Of a stretch of 64,000 nucleotides of DNA, positions 1 to 7,938 are shown piece by piece. The notes under the pieces are model-generated. The model made no database searches, was not told the DNA's origin, and worked only from the letters and a program-made list of their open reading frames with translations. The translations under genes were made by a program, and so were the position numbers. The stretch is from Hathewaya limosa (lineage in GTDB: Bacteria; Bacillota; Clostridia; Clostridiales; Clostridiaceae): positions 124,001-188,000 of the forward strand of contig NZ_JAUSWN010000002.1 of NCBI RefSeq assembly GCF_030815255.1. The letters run 5' to 3'. Position 1 is the first letter of the stretch, and every line of letters starts with the position of its first letter.

Positions 1-154
1 CTTCAACCTTACCTTCTAAAGTTTTAGTATGATTTCCTAATAAATTTGTGTAGAATTTAATTTCTACCTCGCCATATTGCTTCCAAAAAGCGCCTTCTCC
101 TTTAGTCTTTACGAATTCAACTACTGAATCAGTCCATTCTTTATATAAACTCAT
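1..154 (-). CDS. Partial hypothetical protein (N-terminus only)
   Basis: The window holds the first 51 codons of a minus-strand gene whose 3' end lies beyond position 1. The ATG at 154 is preceded by an AAAGGGG ribosome-binding site. The visible protein starts MSLYKEWTDSVVEFVKTKGE and contains FWKQYGEVEIKFYTN, a soluble charged helical-looking segment without signal peptide or membrane segment. I do not recognise the family. The gene is separated from the lipoprotein gene at 295 by about 140 AT-rich bases and is probably its own transcription unit or the downstream member of one. Confidence 0.7.
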   Translation of the reverse strand, partial: MSLYKEWTDSVVEFVKTKGEGAFWKQYGEVEIKFYTNLLGNHTKTLEGKVE

Positions 155-294
155 TCTTTTATACCCCTTTGTTTAGTATTTTTTCAAATATGCTTTATAT
201 TAATGAATTATAATAAAAATACATAGTTTTTTCAACCATATATAAATATATTATATACATTTTACATCATATATCTATATTATTCATTAATTAT

Positions 295-867
295 CTATTT
301 ACCAATTTTTTTTAGATTAACTTCATTTTTATTAAATGTCTCAGAAATATCAAAATTTCCACCAAGTGTGTCAATGTTTTTATTTTCCACCTGTATCTTT
401 ACCTTCTCTACAGACGGAAGTTGAGTTAAGGAACTTGCTATTGCTTTAAGACAAGTCTCCTCTTTCTCAGGTGTCATAGTAACTAAAATTTTATTACTAA
501 AGTTAATAGTTGCTATTTTATCTCTTATAGTAAAACTAATAAGTCTAGTATCTTTAGGTATTACGGGTTTAAGATTGCTCTTTACTGTTGGTCCCTTAAT
601 TAATTCTTGAAGGATAACCTCTCCTAATACCTCATCACTATTTAATATTCTATCTTCTTTTGATAGTTCTGATGTTTTTCCATCTTTAGATCCATCAAAA
701 TATAATTCTATACCTATTGAGTTTTCTTTTTGCTCCTTTGTTTGTAGTCTTTCTATTTTCTCTTTGGAATTGCTAGCCAGATTATCTTTCTTCTCACATC
801 CACCAAAAATTAATGCAGAAATTATTGATAAAGAGCATACTGACATAACTATCATTTTTTTAGTCAT
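295..867 (-). CDS. GerMN-domain lipoprotein
   Basis: This 190-residue protein begins with a lipoprotein signal (basic start, hydrophobic stretch, then FGGC at about residues 21-24), so it is probably anchored to the outer face of the cytoplasmic membrane. Residues of about 80-180 look like one GerMN domain, with the typical start GEVILQELIKGP followed by a beta-rich stretch (ATINFSNKI). GerMN domains occur in the B. subtilis germination/sporulation protein GerM and in related cell-surface lipoproteins. It lies just downstream of the YycJ-type gene on the same strand (gap 12 bases to that gene's stop), so co-transcription with murA and yycJ is likely. A role in sporulation or germination is inferred from the domain only. 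Confidence 0.8.
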   Translation of the reverse strand: MTKKMIVMSVCSLSIISALIFGGCEKKDNLASNSKEKIERLQTKEQKENSIGIELYFDGSKDGKTSELSKEDRILNSDEVLGEVILQELIKGPTVKSNLKPVIPKDTRLISFTIRDKIATINFSNKILVTMTPEKEETCLKAIASSLTQLPSVEKVKIQVENKNIDTLGGNFDISETFNKNEVNLKKIGK

Positions 868-879
868 AATTACCTCTCC

Positions 880-1665
880 TTAAAATATTGTTACTTCACT
901 AGGATGATCTCTATGAGTCATGGCTAAAGTTAAGTCTTTACCTATTTTTATCCCATTATCATTTAAAATATTCTCTACAGTTTTATATGCTAAATCAGGA
1001 TAATTATTAGTTTTACTTAAATGACCTAAAAAAATCTTTTTCATTTTATTTTTTAGTATACTCACTATTGCCTCGCCACAAGCATCATTAGATAAATGTC
1101 CTACATCACTAAGAACCCTTCTTTTAAGAGGGTAAGGGTATGGTCCAAATTTCAACATTTCAACATCATGATTGCTTTCTAACAATATTACATCTGCATC
1201 TTCAATAGAATTTTTCACGCCATTCGAAAAATATCCTAAATCTGTAGCAATAGAAATCTTTTTATTTTTATTGTATATATTATACCCTACTGGAGATATA
1301 GCATCATGAGAAGTTTTATAACTTTGTATACATAGATCTCCTATAGCAACTGAGTCGGTTTCCATAATTTTAACATTCTCTTCTTTAACTTTTCCCAGTT
1401 TATCTTTCATACTTTCCCACGTTTCCTTATTGGCAAATATAGGTATGTTGTATTTTCTAGATAATATCCCAGCACCCTTTATATGATCAGAATGCTCATG
1501 GGTTATAAATATACCTTTAACATCATTAGTATTTTCTCCAATATATTCTAAAGCACTATCTATCTTTTTACCTGGCAATCCTGCATCTATAAGTATTTTT
1601 GTGGTTTCTGAACCAACAAATATGCTGTTTCCACTACTTCCACTATATAAAGGACAAAATATCAT
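880..1665 (-). CDS. MBL-fold metallo-hydrolase, YycJ/WalJ type
   Basis: A 261-residue metallo-beta-lactamase-fold protein. The metal-binding HEHSDH is at residues 56-61, and further conserved positions include the aspartate of ISIATDLGYFS and the LGHLS near the C-terminus. The start MIFCPLYSGSSGNS is typical of the YycJ/WalJ family of predicted nucleases or hydrolases, associated in Bacillus with the walRK locus and cell-wall/replication coordination. The ATG at 1665 has AAAGGAG at good spacing; a TTG thirty bases upstream would extend the frame but lacks a ribosome site. No walRK genes are nearby; here it lies between murA and the GerMN gene in an apparent minus-strand operon. Confidence 0.85.
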   Translation of the reverse strand: MIFCPLYSGSSGNSIFVGSETTKILIDAGLPGKKIDSALEYIGENTNDVKGIFITHEHSDHIKGAGILSRKYNIPIFANKETWESMKDKLGKVKEENVKIMETDSVAIGDLCIQSYKTSHDAISPVGYNIYNKNKKISIATDLGYFSNGVKNSIEDADVILLESNHDVEMLKFGPYPYPLKRRVLSDVGHLSNDACGEAIVSILKNKMKKIFLGHLSKTNNYPDLAYKTVENILNDNGIKIGKDLTLAMTHRDHPSEVTIF

Positions 1666-1701
1666 AACAAACTCCTTTTCTATTAAACCCTTCAACTGAC
1701 A

Positions 1702-2958
1702 CTATATATTTTCTCTTCTTATATCTGCTCCAAGGCTTATAAACTTATCTTCTATATGAGGATATCCTCTATCTATATGTTCAATACCAGTAATTTCAGT
1801 AATACCGTCAGCGATTAAGCCAGCAACAACCATGGCTGCCCCAGCTCTAAGATCAGTTGCTACTACTTTAGCACCTTTTAATGAAGGCACACCTTCAATA
1901 ACTGCAGTTCTTCCATTAACATCAACTTTAGCACCCATTTTATTTAATTCTGCTACATGCTTGAATCTTGATTCCCATATACTTTCATTAACTATACTTT
2001 TTCCATCAGCAATACAAAGTAAACTACTCATTGGTTGTTGAATATCTGTTGGGAATCCTGGATATGGTAAAGTTTTTACATTTACAGCCTTAAGTCCACA
2101 ATTTGACTTAACTACTACTGAATCGTCTTCTTCTAATACTTCCACACCCATTTCTACTAATTTTGCAGTTATTGCATCCAAATGTTTTGGAATTACATTT
2201 TTAACTCTTACTTCTCCGCCGCATGCCGCAGCTGCGATCATATATGTACCAGCTTCAATTTGATCTGGAATTACACTATAGTTACAACCCTTAAGTTCTT
2301 TTACTCCTGTTACTCTTATAACATCAGTTCCTGCACCTTTTATATTGGCACCCATAGAATTTAAATAGTTAGCTAGGTCAACTACATGAGGTTCTTTTGC
2401 AACATTCTCCATAACTGTAACACCTTCTGCTAAAGTTGCAGCCATCATTACATTCATTGTTGCTCCTACACTTACAACATCAAAAAATATATTAGTTCCA
2501 ACTAACTTATCTGCTTTGACCTTAACTGTGCCACCATTAATTTCTACTGTTGCACCTAATGCCTCGAATCCTTTTATATGTTGATCTATAGGTCTTACCC
2601 CTATAGGACATCCACCTGGAAGATCTGCACTAGCCTCTTTAAATCTACTTAATAAAGCACCTAATATATAATATGATGCCCTCATTTTACGAACATCTTC
2701 AGTGTTTGCATATACTGTTGTAATATTTGTACTATCTATAGTTACTGTATTTTTATTCTTACTAACTTTACATCCTAAACTTTCTAAAATCTTTAAACTA
2801 CAATGAACATCTTCAATATCTGGAACATTTTCAATTACAGAAACACCTTTGCTGGCAAGTACAGATGAAGGTAGAATAGCAACTGCTGCATTCTTTGCAC
2901 CACTTATTTCAACATCACCGTAAATCTTTTTACCTCCATTTATAACAAGTTTCTCCAT
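1702..2958 (-). CDS. murA: UDP-N-acetylglucosamine 1-carboxyvinyltransferase
   Basis: MurA transfers enolpyruvate from PEP to UDP-GlcNAc, the first committed step of peptidoglycan precursor synthesis in the cytoplasm. The 418-residue length is normal. The PEP-binding, fosfomycin-target cysteine is present as C117 in LPGGCPIGVRPIDQH, and the N-terminal GDVEISGAKNAA signature is at about residues 14-25. Clostridia often have two MurA paralogues; the PIGVRPIDQH variant of the loop may mark this as the second type, but that is not certain. It heads a minus-strand run with the YycJ-type gene. About 290 AT-rich bases separate it from the divergent gene at 3252, with no further feature seen there. 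Confidence 0.93.
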   Translation of the reverse strand: MEKLVINGGKKIYGDVEISGAKNAAVAILPSSVLASKGVSVIENVPDIEDVHCSLKILESLGCKVSKNKNTVTIDSTNITTVYANTEDVRKMRASYYILGALLSRFKEASADLPGGCPIGVRPIDQHIKGFEALGATVEINGGTVKVKADKLVGTNIFFDVVSVGATMNVMMAATLAEGVTVMENVAKEPHVVDLANYLNSMGANIKGAGTDVIRVTGVKELKGCNYSVIPDQIEAGTYMIAAAACGGEVRVKNVIPKHLDAITAKLVEMGVEVLEEDDSVVVKSNCGLKAVNVKTLPYPGFPTDIQQPMSSLLCIADGKSIVNESIWESRFKHVAELNKMGAKVDVNGRTAVIEGVPSLKGAKVVATDLRAGAAMVVAGLIADGITEITGIEHIDRGYPHIEDKFISLGADIRRENI

Positions 2959-3251
2959 TTCCTAACCATCCTTATCTTATTAATATATTTCTTCTATTTT
3001 AAAAAGTATAATTCTCAAATTTTATTCGATATCATAACTTTTATTATATCATAACTTAAGGGATTTTTAATATACTTTTTTATACAACTTTAATTTCATA
3101 AATGGTAATTTAATGAAATTTATTATTGAGGATTTTAGTGATAATTATTAATTTTATATCATTTTCATCTTTTTATATTGAAATTCTGTGTAAAAAACCT
3201 TATATTAGTATTTAAGTAAGGATATAATTGTATTTATATTTGGAGGTTATA

Positions 3252-3809
3252 ATGAAATATCAATTAGTTGCTCTATTTGATGAGGAATCTCACAATAGAA
3301 TAGAAAGTATCCAGAAACAGGTATGTAGAAGATATCGCTTATATAAAAGTAATCCTTCTATTTATATTCCTTTAAGTACTATGGTAAATCCAAATCTTGA
3401 AAAACTAGATATGGTTGTATCTAAAATACTTAACCCATATAAAAAATTTAAGGTAGAAATAACCAATTCTATATATGTGAATAATGATCATAAACAGGTA
3501 GGTCTAATAATAGACGAAAAAGGTTATATATCTAGAATTTCAAGAAACATACTAGAAATATTATCACTTCATGGTTTTAATCTAAACTCCATGACCTGTG
3601 AAAATTTAAGTTCTAGTTTAAAAATTCCTATGGCGAACACCAATTATAACGTAAAAAAAGCTTCAAGCCAATCCTTACTTACTGTAAATAAAAATTTACT
3701 TCCTGCAGACTATTTAAGTGTCGCAAAAATAAATAGAATAGAGCTTTGGAAGCTAAATGGTAATAAAAAAGATTGCGTTATAAAAAGTTTCCCACTTAAA
3801 AACTTTTAG
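3252..3809 (+). CDS. Degenerate 2H-phosphoesterase-like protein
   Basis: The 185-residue product begins MKYQLVALFDEESHNRIESI and has the overall spacing of 2'-5' RNA ligase-like (LigT/YjcG) proteins: an N-terminal strand, a helix, then a strand where HxT normally stands. Here that strand reads SIYIPLSTMV, and no HxT pair is visible, so catalysis by the family mechanism is unlikely. The start at 3252 follows TGGAGG; the frame is open 24 bases further but that would place the ribosome site inside the gene. It sits alone between divergent murA and the asnS T-box. The family assignment is tentative; function unknown. Confidence 0.5.
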   Translation: MKYQLVALFDEESHNRIESIQKQVCRRYRLYKSNPSIYIPLSTMVNPNLEKLDMVVSKILNPYKKFKVEITNSIYVNNDHKQVGLIIDEKGYISRISRNILEILSLHGFNLNSMTCENLSSSLKIPMANTNYNVKKASSQSLLTVNKNLLPADYLSVAKINRIELWKLNGNKKDCVIKSFPLKNF

Positions 3810-3868
3810 TGTACTTCTTGATTTTTATATATAAAAATGGTTAAAATATAGTTATAATTAATATTTTT

Positions 3869-4130
3869 AAGAACGATGATGAGAAGAGTAGATATTGGAA
3901 GTAGTCAAAGCGAATTAGGGATGGTGTAAGCCTAATACGAAGCCTCTATCGAAGAACATCTCTGAGTTACTAACCGAACTGCTTAATGCATAGTAGGCTT
4001 AGTCGGAACCATACCGTTATTTTATGGAAACTGTAATTTTACACAGCATTAAGTGGAGATTTTATCTCAACTTGGGTGGTACCACGGAATATACCTTTCG
4101 TCCCATAACTAGGGATTGAAAGGTTTTTTT
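3869..4130 (+). promoter_or_regulatory. T-box riboswitch leader of asnS, specifier AAC (Asn)
   Basis: The leader has the stem I region with AGTA-like and GGTG distal-loop elements (GGATGGTGTAAGC near 3919-3931). Its specifier context GAAG-AAC-ATCTCT-GAG puts the Asn codon AAC at 3955-3957, in the same register as the glyQS T-box (codon, six bases, GAG). The T-box core TGGGTGGTACCACGG is at 4073-4087. An intrinsic terminator follows at 4093-4130. Uncharged tRNA-Asn should stabilise the antiterminator and allow asnS transcription. A TATAAT at 3853-3858 could be the -10 of the promoter; no clear -35 was found. Confidence 0.93.
4093..4130 (+). terminator. T-box-controlled terminator before asnS
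   Basis: Stem ACCTTTC/GAAAGGT with inner GTCCC/GGGAT pairing, followed by seven T residues. It competes with the T-box antiterminator. Confidence 0.9.
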
Positions 4131-4199
4131 ATTATTAACCACAAAAAATAATTATTAAGAACAATTTATTATTTAAATTATCTATTAGGAGGTAATAAT

Positions 4200-5591
4200 A
4201 TGGAATCAATATTAGTTAAAAAACTTTATAGAGAAACTGATTCTTATGTAGGCAAAAAGGTTAAAATTTCTGGATGGGTTAGAACAATTAGAGATTCTAA
4301 ATCATTTGCTTTTATGGAAATAAACGATGGTAGTTTTTTTAAAAACGTTCAAATAGTTATAGATGAAAGCGTATCAAACTTTAAGGAAGTTATAAAACTA
4401 CCTATATGTTCTTCTTTATCTATAACTGGAACAGTAGTTGAAACACCAGGCTCTAAACAACCTTTTGAAATTAAAGCTGAAGAAATAGTAATCGAAGGTC
4501 TTTCTTCTAATGATTATCCACTACAAAAGAAAAGACATTCTGTTGAATACTTAAGAACAATAGCTCATTTAAGACCAAGAACAAATTTGTATTCTGCAGT
4601 ATTTAGAGTGCGTTCTCTGGCTGCATATGCTATTCATAACTTCTTCTTTGAAAGAGGATTTGTATATGTTAACACTCCACTAATCACTGGTAGTGATTGT
4701 GAAGGTGCAGGCGAAATGTTCCAATTAACTACTCTAGATCTTAACAATGTTCCAAAAACAGAAGATGGTAAAGTTGATTATTCTAAGGATTTCTTTGGAA
4801 AAGAAGCTAACTTAACAGTAAGTGGACAATTAGAAGGTGAAATCTTTGCCTTATCTCACAGAAACATATATACATTTGGTCCAACTTTTAGAGCTGAAAA
4901 TTCTAACACAACTAGACATGCAAGTGAGTTCTGGATGATAGAACCTGAAATGGCTTTTGCAGATCTTAAAGATTATATGGATGTTGCAGAAGATATGGTT
5001 AAATATATAATTAAATTCGTTATTGAAAATGCTCCCGAAGAAATGGAATTCTTTAACAACTTCGTAGATAAGGGATTATTAGATAGATTAAATCTTGTTT
5101 TAAGTTCTGACTTTATTAGAATAAGTTATACAGAAGCTGTTAAATTACTTCAAGAATGTGGTGAAAAATTTGATTATCCAGTAGAATGGGGAATAGATCT
5201 TCAAACTGAGCATGAAAGATATTTAACAGAAAAAATATACAAAAAACCAGTATTTGTTACTGACTATCCAAAAGAAATTAAAGCATTCTACATGAGAATG
5301 AATGATGATAATAAAACTGTTGCTGCTGCAGACCTATTAGTTCCTGGTATAGGTGAACTTATCGGTGGTAGTCAAAGAGAAGAAAGACTTTCCGTTCTAG
5401 AATCAAGAATAGAAGAATTAGGACTTAATAAAGAAGATTATTGGTGGTACTTAGATCTTAGAAAGTATGGAGAAACTAAACATGCTGGATTTGGTCTAGG
5501 ATTCGAAAGAGCTATTATGTACTTAACTGGTGTAAATAACATCAGAGACGTAATACCATTCCCAAGAACTCCAAAGAACGCCGAGTTCTAA
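4200..5591 (+). CDS. asnS: Asparaginyl-tRNA synthetase
   Basis: This 463-residue class IIb synthetase charges tRNA-Asn with asparagine. It has an N-terminal OB-fold anticodon-binding domain (about 1-105, KISGWVRTIRDSK), motif 2 around GPTFRAENSNTTRHASEFW, and motif 3 in GFGLGFERAIMYLTG near the C-terminus, ending with the family-typical PFPRTPKNAEF. The NTTRH rather than SNTSRH-type context fits bacterial AsnRS, not AspRS. AGGAGG precedes the ATG by seven bases. Expression is controlled by the Asn T-box immediately upstream, and a bidirectional terminator follows. Confidence 0.97.
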   Translation: MESILVKKLYRETDSYVGKKVKISGWVRTIRDSKSFAFMEINDGSFFKNVQIVIDESVSNFKEVIKLPICSSLSITGTVVETPGSKQPFEIKAEEIVIEGLSSNDYPLQKKRHSVEYLRTIAHLRPRTNLYSAVFRVRSLAAYAIHNFFFERGFVYVNTPLITGSDCEGAGEMFQLTTLDLNNVPKTEDGKVDYSKDFFGKEANLTVSGQLEGEIFALSHRNIYTFGPTFRAENSNTTRHASEFWMIEPEMAFADLKDYMDVAEDMVKYIIKFVIENAPEEMEFFNNFVDKGLLDRLNLVLSSDFIRISYTEAVKLLQECGEKFDYPVEWGIDLQTEHERYLTEKIYKKPVFVTDYPKEIKAFYMRMNDDNKTVAAADLLVPGIGELIGGSQREERLSVLESRIEELGLNKEDYWWYLDLRKYGETKHAGFGLGFERAIMYLTGVNNIRDVIPFPRTPKNAEF

Positions 5592-5610
5592 TAAAATAAT
5601 TAATAAATAA

Positions 5611-5647
5611 AAAGGATATGAATTTTATATAAAAATTCATATCCTTT
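5611..5647. terminator. Bidirectional terminator asnS / chemoreceptor
   Basis: A 16-base perfect stem (AAAGGATATGAATTTT and its complement) around a short AT loop lies between the convergent gene ends, with T-rich ends on both strands. Confidence 0.9.
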
Positions 5648-5651
5648 AATT

Positions 5652-7667
5652 TTAGTTTAATTTAAACTTGTCTGTCTCTTTTTCTAAAACTATAGATAAT
5701 TGGGTTAACTTATCTGCAGCATTAGCAATTTGAGAAATAGCTGAACTTTGTTGTTCTATAGATGCTGTAATTTCTTCTGTTGATGATGCTGTTTGCTGAG
5801 ATACTGCCGAAATATTTTCTATACTATCCAATAGAGTATTTTTAGCCTCATCTAATTCCTGTATACTTCCTGTAACAGCCTTTATTTTAGATGATATCAT
5901 ATCCACTTCTGTTGATATATGTTTGAAAGCTATATTTACATTTTTAACCGAACTATGTTGAATAGAAGATGTTTCTTTTAACTTATCTACAACTTGTACT
6001 GTTTTACTACTATTTTGTTGAATACTATTAATAATGTATTTTATATGCTCCGTAGCTTGTTTAGATCCTTCAGCAAGTTTTCTAATTTCATCAGCTACTA
6101 CAGCAAATCCTTTTCCTGCCTCCCCTGCTCGGGCAGCTTCTATAGATGCATTTAATGCAAGTAAATTAGTTTGTTCTGATATTGAATTGATAGTATCTAA
6201 TATTTCTCCAATATCGCTTACTTTATTATCTAATCCCTTTATACTAACTCCCACATCATGTATTGTATCTACATTGTCTTCAGTATTTTCTTCTAATATT
6301 TTTACAATCTCCATAGTTTCTTTGTTGATATTAACAATCTTTTTAGTATTAATATTGATTTCTTCACTATCTGAAGCTATACAATTTACTTGTGCTCCAA
6401 ATTCTGTAGCAACTTTTAAAATATTCTCTGTTTCTTCTGCCTGCTCATTTGACCCTTTAGCTATTTCTATAATTGCTCCATTTATTCCGTCTGAAGTAGC
6501 ATCTGTTTCCTCTGCATTTGAAACTAGAAGACCAGACTTTTCTGCAAGTTGCCCTGATATATCTTTTACTTCTTTAAATAAATTGCCCAAGGATTGTACC
6601 ATATTGTTGAAATTGTGAGCTATTAACCCAAATTCATCTTCACTTTCAATGTTACATTTTACAGTAAGGTCTCCATTTCCGCCCGCATTAATAGACTCAA
6701 GTAATTTATTAATTGTCATATTAAATTTTTTAGAGGCATATACAGCAATGGCAATGGCTACTATTAAACAAATTATGGCTATAATAAAATTTTGAATTAA
6801 TATTGATCTACTTTGCCTTTGAATTTCATCAAAGTAAACGTTACCTATAAGCGTCCAACCAAGTGATTTTATCTTTGTAAATGTAGCAAGTTTTTCATTA
6901 GACCCTATATTATCTTTTAAATTATAAACTATACTTCCTTTATCCTTCGAAGCTATCTCTTTATTAACTTTATCTACATTAAATTTTTTAGATAACATGT
7001 CTTTATGTTTATGTGCAATAACAGTATTATCATCACTTAATATAAACGCATAACCTTTTTCGCCTATGTTAATCTTCTGTACAACTGTAGAGATATTTTC
7101 CAAACTTAAATCCATAGATACTACACCTAATAATGTGTTCTTACTATCATATATAGGTTTTGATACTGTTATTACATATTGTCCTGTTCCTCTGTCCTTA
7201 TAAGGTTTAGACCATATAATCTTATTCTCCTTAACAGCTCTTTTATATGATTTTGTTTCTGTTGGTTTATAATCTTGACCTAAATCATCACTCAATGGAT
7301 AACTGATCATCCTATTATCTTTTGTTCCTATATATAGATAGGTTACATTCTTATGACTTTCTATGTAATTTTGAAAGTCTGCTACTATTGATTTTTCCAT
7401 ATTTTTTTTATTTAGGTTGTTTACAATAAAAGGATCTTTACTAAATTCATCTAAATTTTCTTCATTGGAATTAACAAAATTTTGTATATTATTTTGTAAC
7501 TGCTCCATTAAAAGAGAATTATCTTTTTTTAGATTCTCTTTTAAAGAAATATTTCCCTTAATGCACGCACTAAAAGTAGAAATAATCAATGGTACAGATA
7601 TTAGTATAATTGATAGAAATATAATCTTCCTATTCAACGTCCTTTTATACTTTTTCTTACCTTTCAT
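5652..7667 (-). CDS. Methyl-accepting chemotaxis protein (dCache type), copy 1
   Basis: A 671-residue transmembrane chemoreceptor. TM1 is at about residues 14-34. A periplasm-side double-Cache sensor of about 40-285 follows (SKPIYDSKNTLLGVVSMDLS is typical). TM2 is at about 290-312, HAMP at about 313-366, and a long coiled-coil signalling domain carries the invariant hairpin tip (EQTNLLALNASIEAARAGE, about 495-515). It should signal to CheA/CheW, which are not in this window. AAGGGGG precedes the ATG at 7667. The gene is a close paralogue of the downstream-numbered neighbour at 7939-9960, and each has its own terminator. A TATTG pentanucleotide repeat lies just upstream. Confidence 0.93.
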   Translation of the reverse strand: MKGKKKYKRTLNRKIIFLSIILISVPLIISTFSACIKGNISLKENLKKDNSLLMEQLQNNIQNFVNSNEENLDEFSKDPFIVNNLNKKNMEKSIVADFQNYIESHKNVTYLYIGTKDNRMISYPLSDDLGQDYKPTETKSYKRAVKENKIIWSKPYKDRGTGQYVITVSKPIYDSKNTLLGVVSMDLSLENISTVVQKINIGEKGYAFILSDDNTVIAHKHKDMLSKKFNVDKVNKEIASKDKGSIVYNLKDNIGSNEKLATFTKIKSLGWTLIGNVYFDEIQRQSRSILIQNFIIAIICLIVAIAIAVYASKKFNMTINKLLESINAGGNGDLTVKCNIESEDEFGLIAHNFNNMVQSLGNLFKEVKDISGQLAEKSGLLVSNAEETDATSDGINGAIIEIAKGSNEQAEETENILKVATEFGAQVNCIASDSEEININTKKIVNINKETMEIVKILEENTEDNVDTIHDVGVSIKGLDNKVSDIGEILDTINSISEQTNLLALNASIEAARAGEAGKGFAVVADEIRKLAEGSKQATEHIKYIINSIQQNSSKTVQVVDKLKETSSIQHSSVKNVNIAFKHISTEVDMISSKIKAVTGSIQELDEAKNTLLDSIENISAVSQQTASSTEEITASIEQQSSAISQIANAADKLTQLSIVLEKETDKFKLN

Positions 7668-7697
7668 AAAGCTTTCCCCCTTTTGTCCTTATTATTT

Positions 7698-7730
7698 GTA
7701 TTGTATTTTGTATTGTATTGTATTGTATTT
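7698..7730. repeat. TATTG pentanucleotide microsatellite upstream of chemoreceptor 1
   Basis: Three perfect tandem TATTG units (7711-7725) are flanked by imperfect copies (GTATTGTATTT before, TATTT after). The tract lies 31-63 bases upstream of the ATG at 7667, in the 5' untranslated or promoter region of the chemoreceptor. Confidence 0.8.
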
Positions 7731-7900
7731 TTAGATTATTTTAAATTAACTTTATATTTCATTAATTTATTGTAATCTTTTTACATAATAACATTTTGAT
7801 AATGAATTAACAATAGCATTCTAATCTTTTTTGTTACTTTTCCAACTCATTTGTTTTATATTGTCATAAAAGATTCTTTAGATAAAAATATTCAACAAAA

Positions 7901-7937
7901 AAGACTATGAACTGAATAAGTTCATAGTCTTTTTTTT
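7901..7937. terminator. Terminator after chemoreceptor 2
   Basis: The stem AAGACTATGAACT/AGTTCATAGTCTT has a five-base loop and A/T runs on both sides. It directly abuts the stop of the minus-strand chemoreceptor gene and could also block plus-strand reads. Confidence 0.9.
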
Positions 7938-7938
7938 G

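Noticed and set aside
6034..6618. A long plus-strand open frame opposite chemoreceptor 1
   Set aside because: It is antisense to the conserved signalling domain, with Ser/Ile/Leu-rich translation and no ribosome site.
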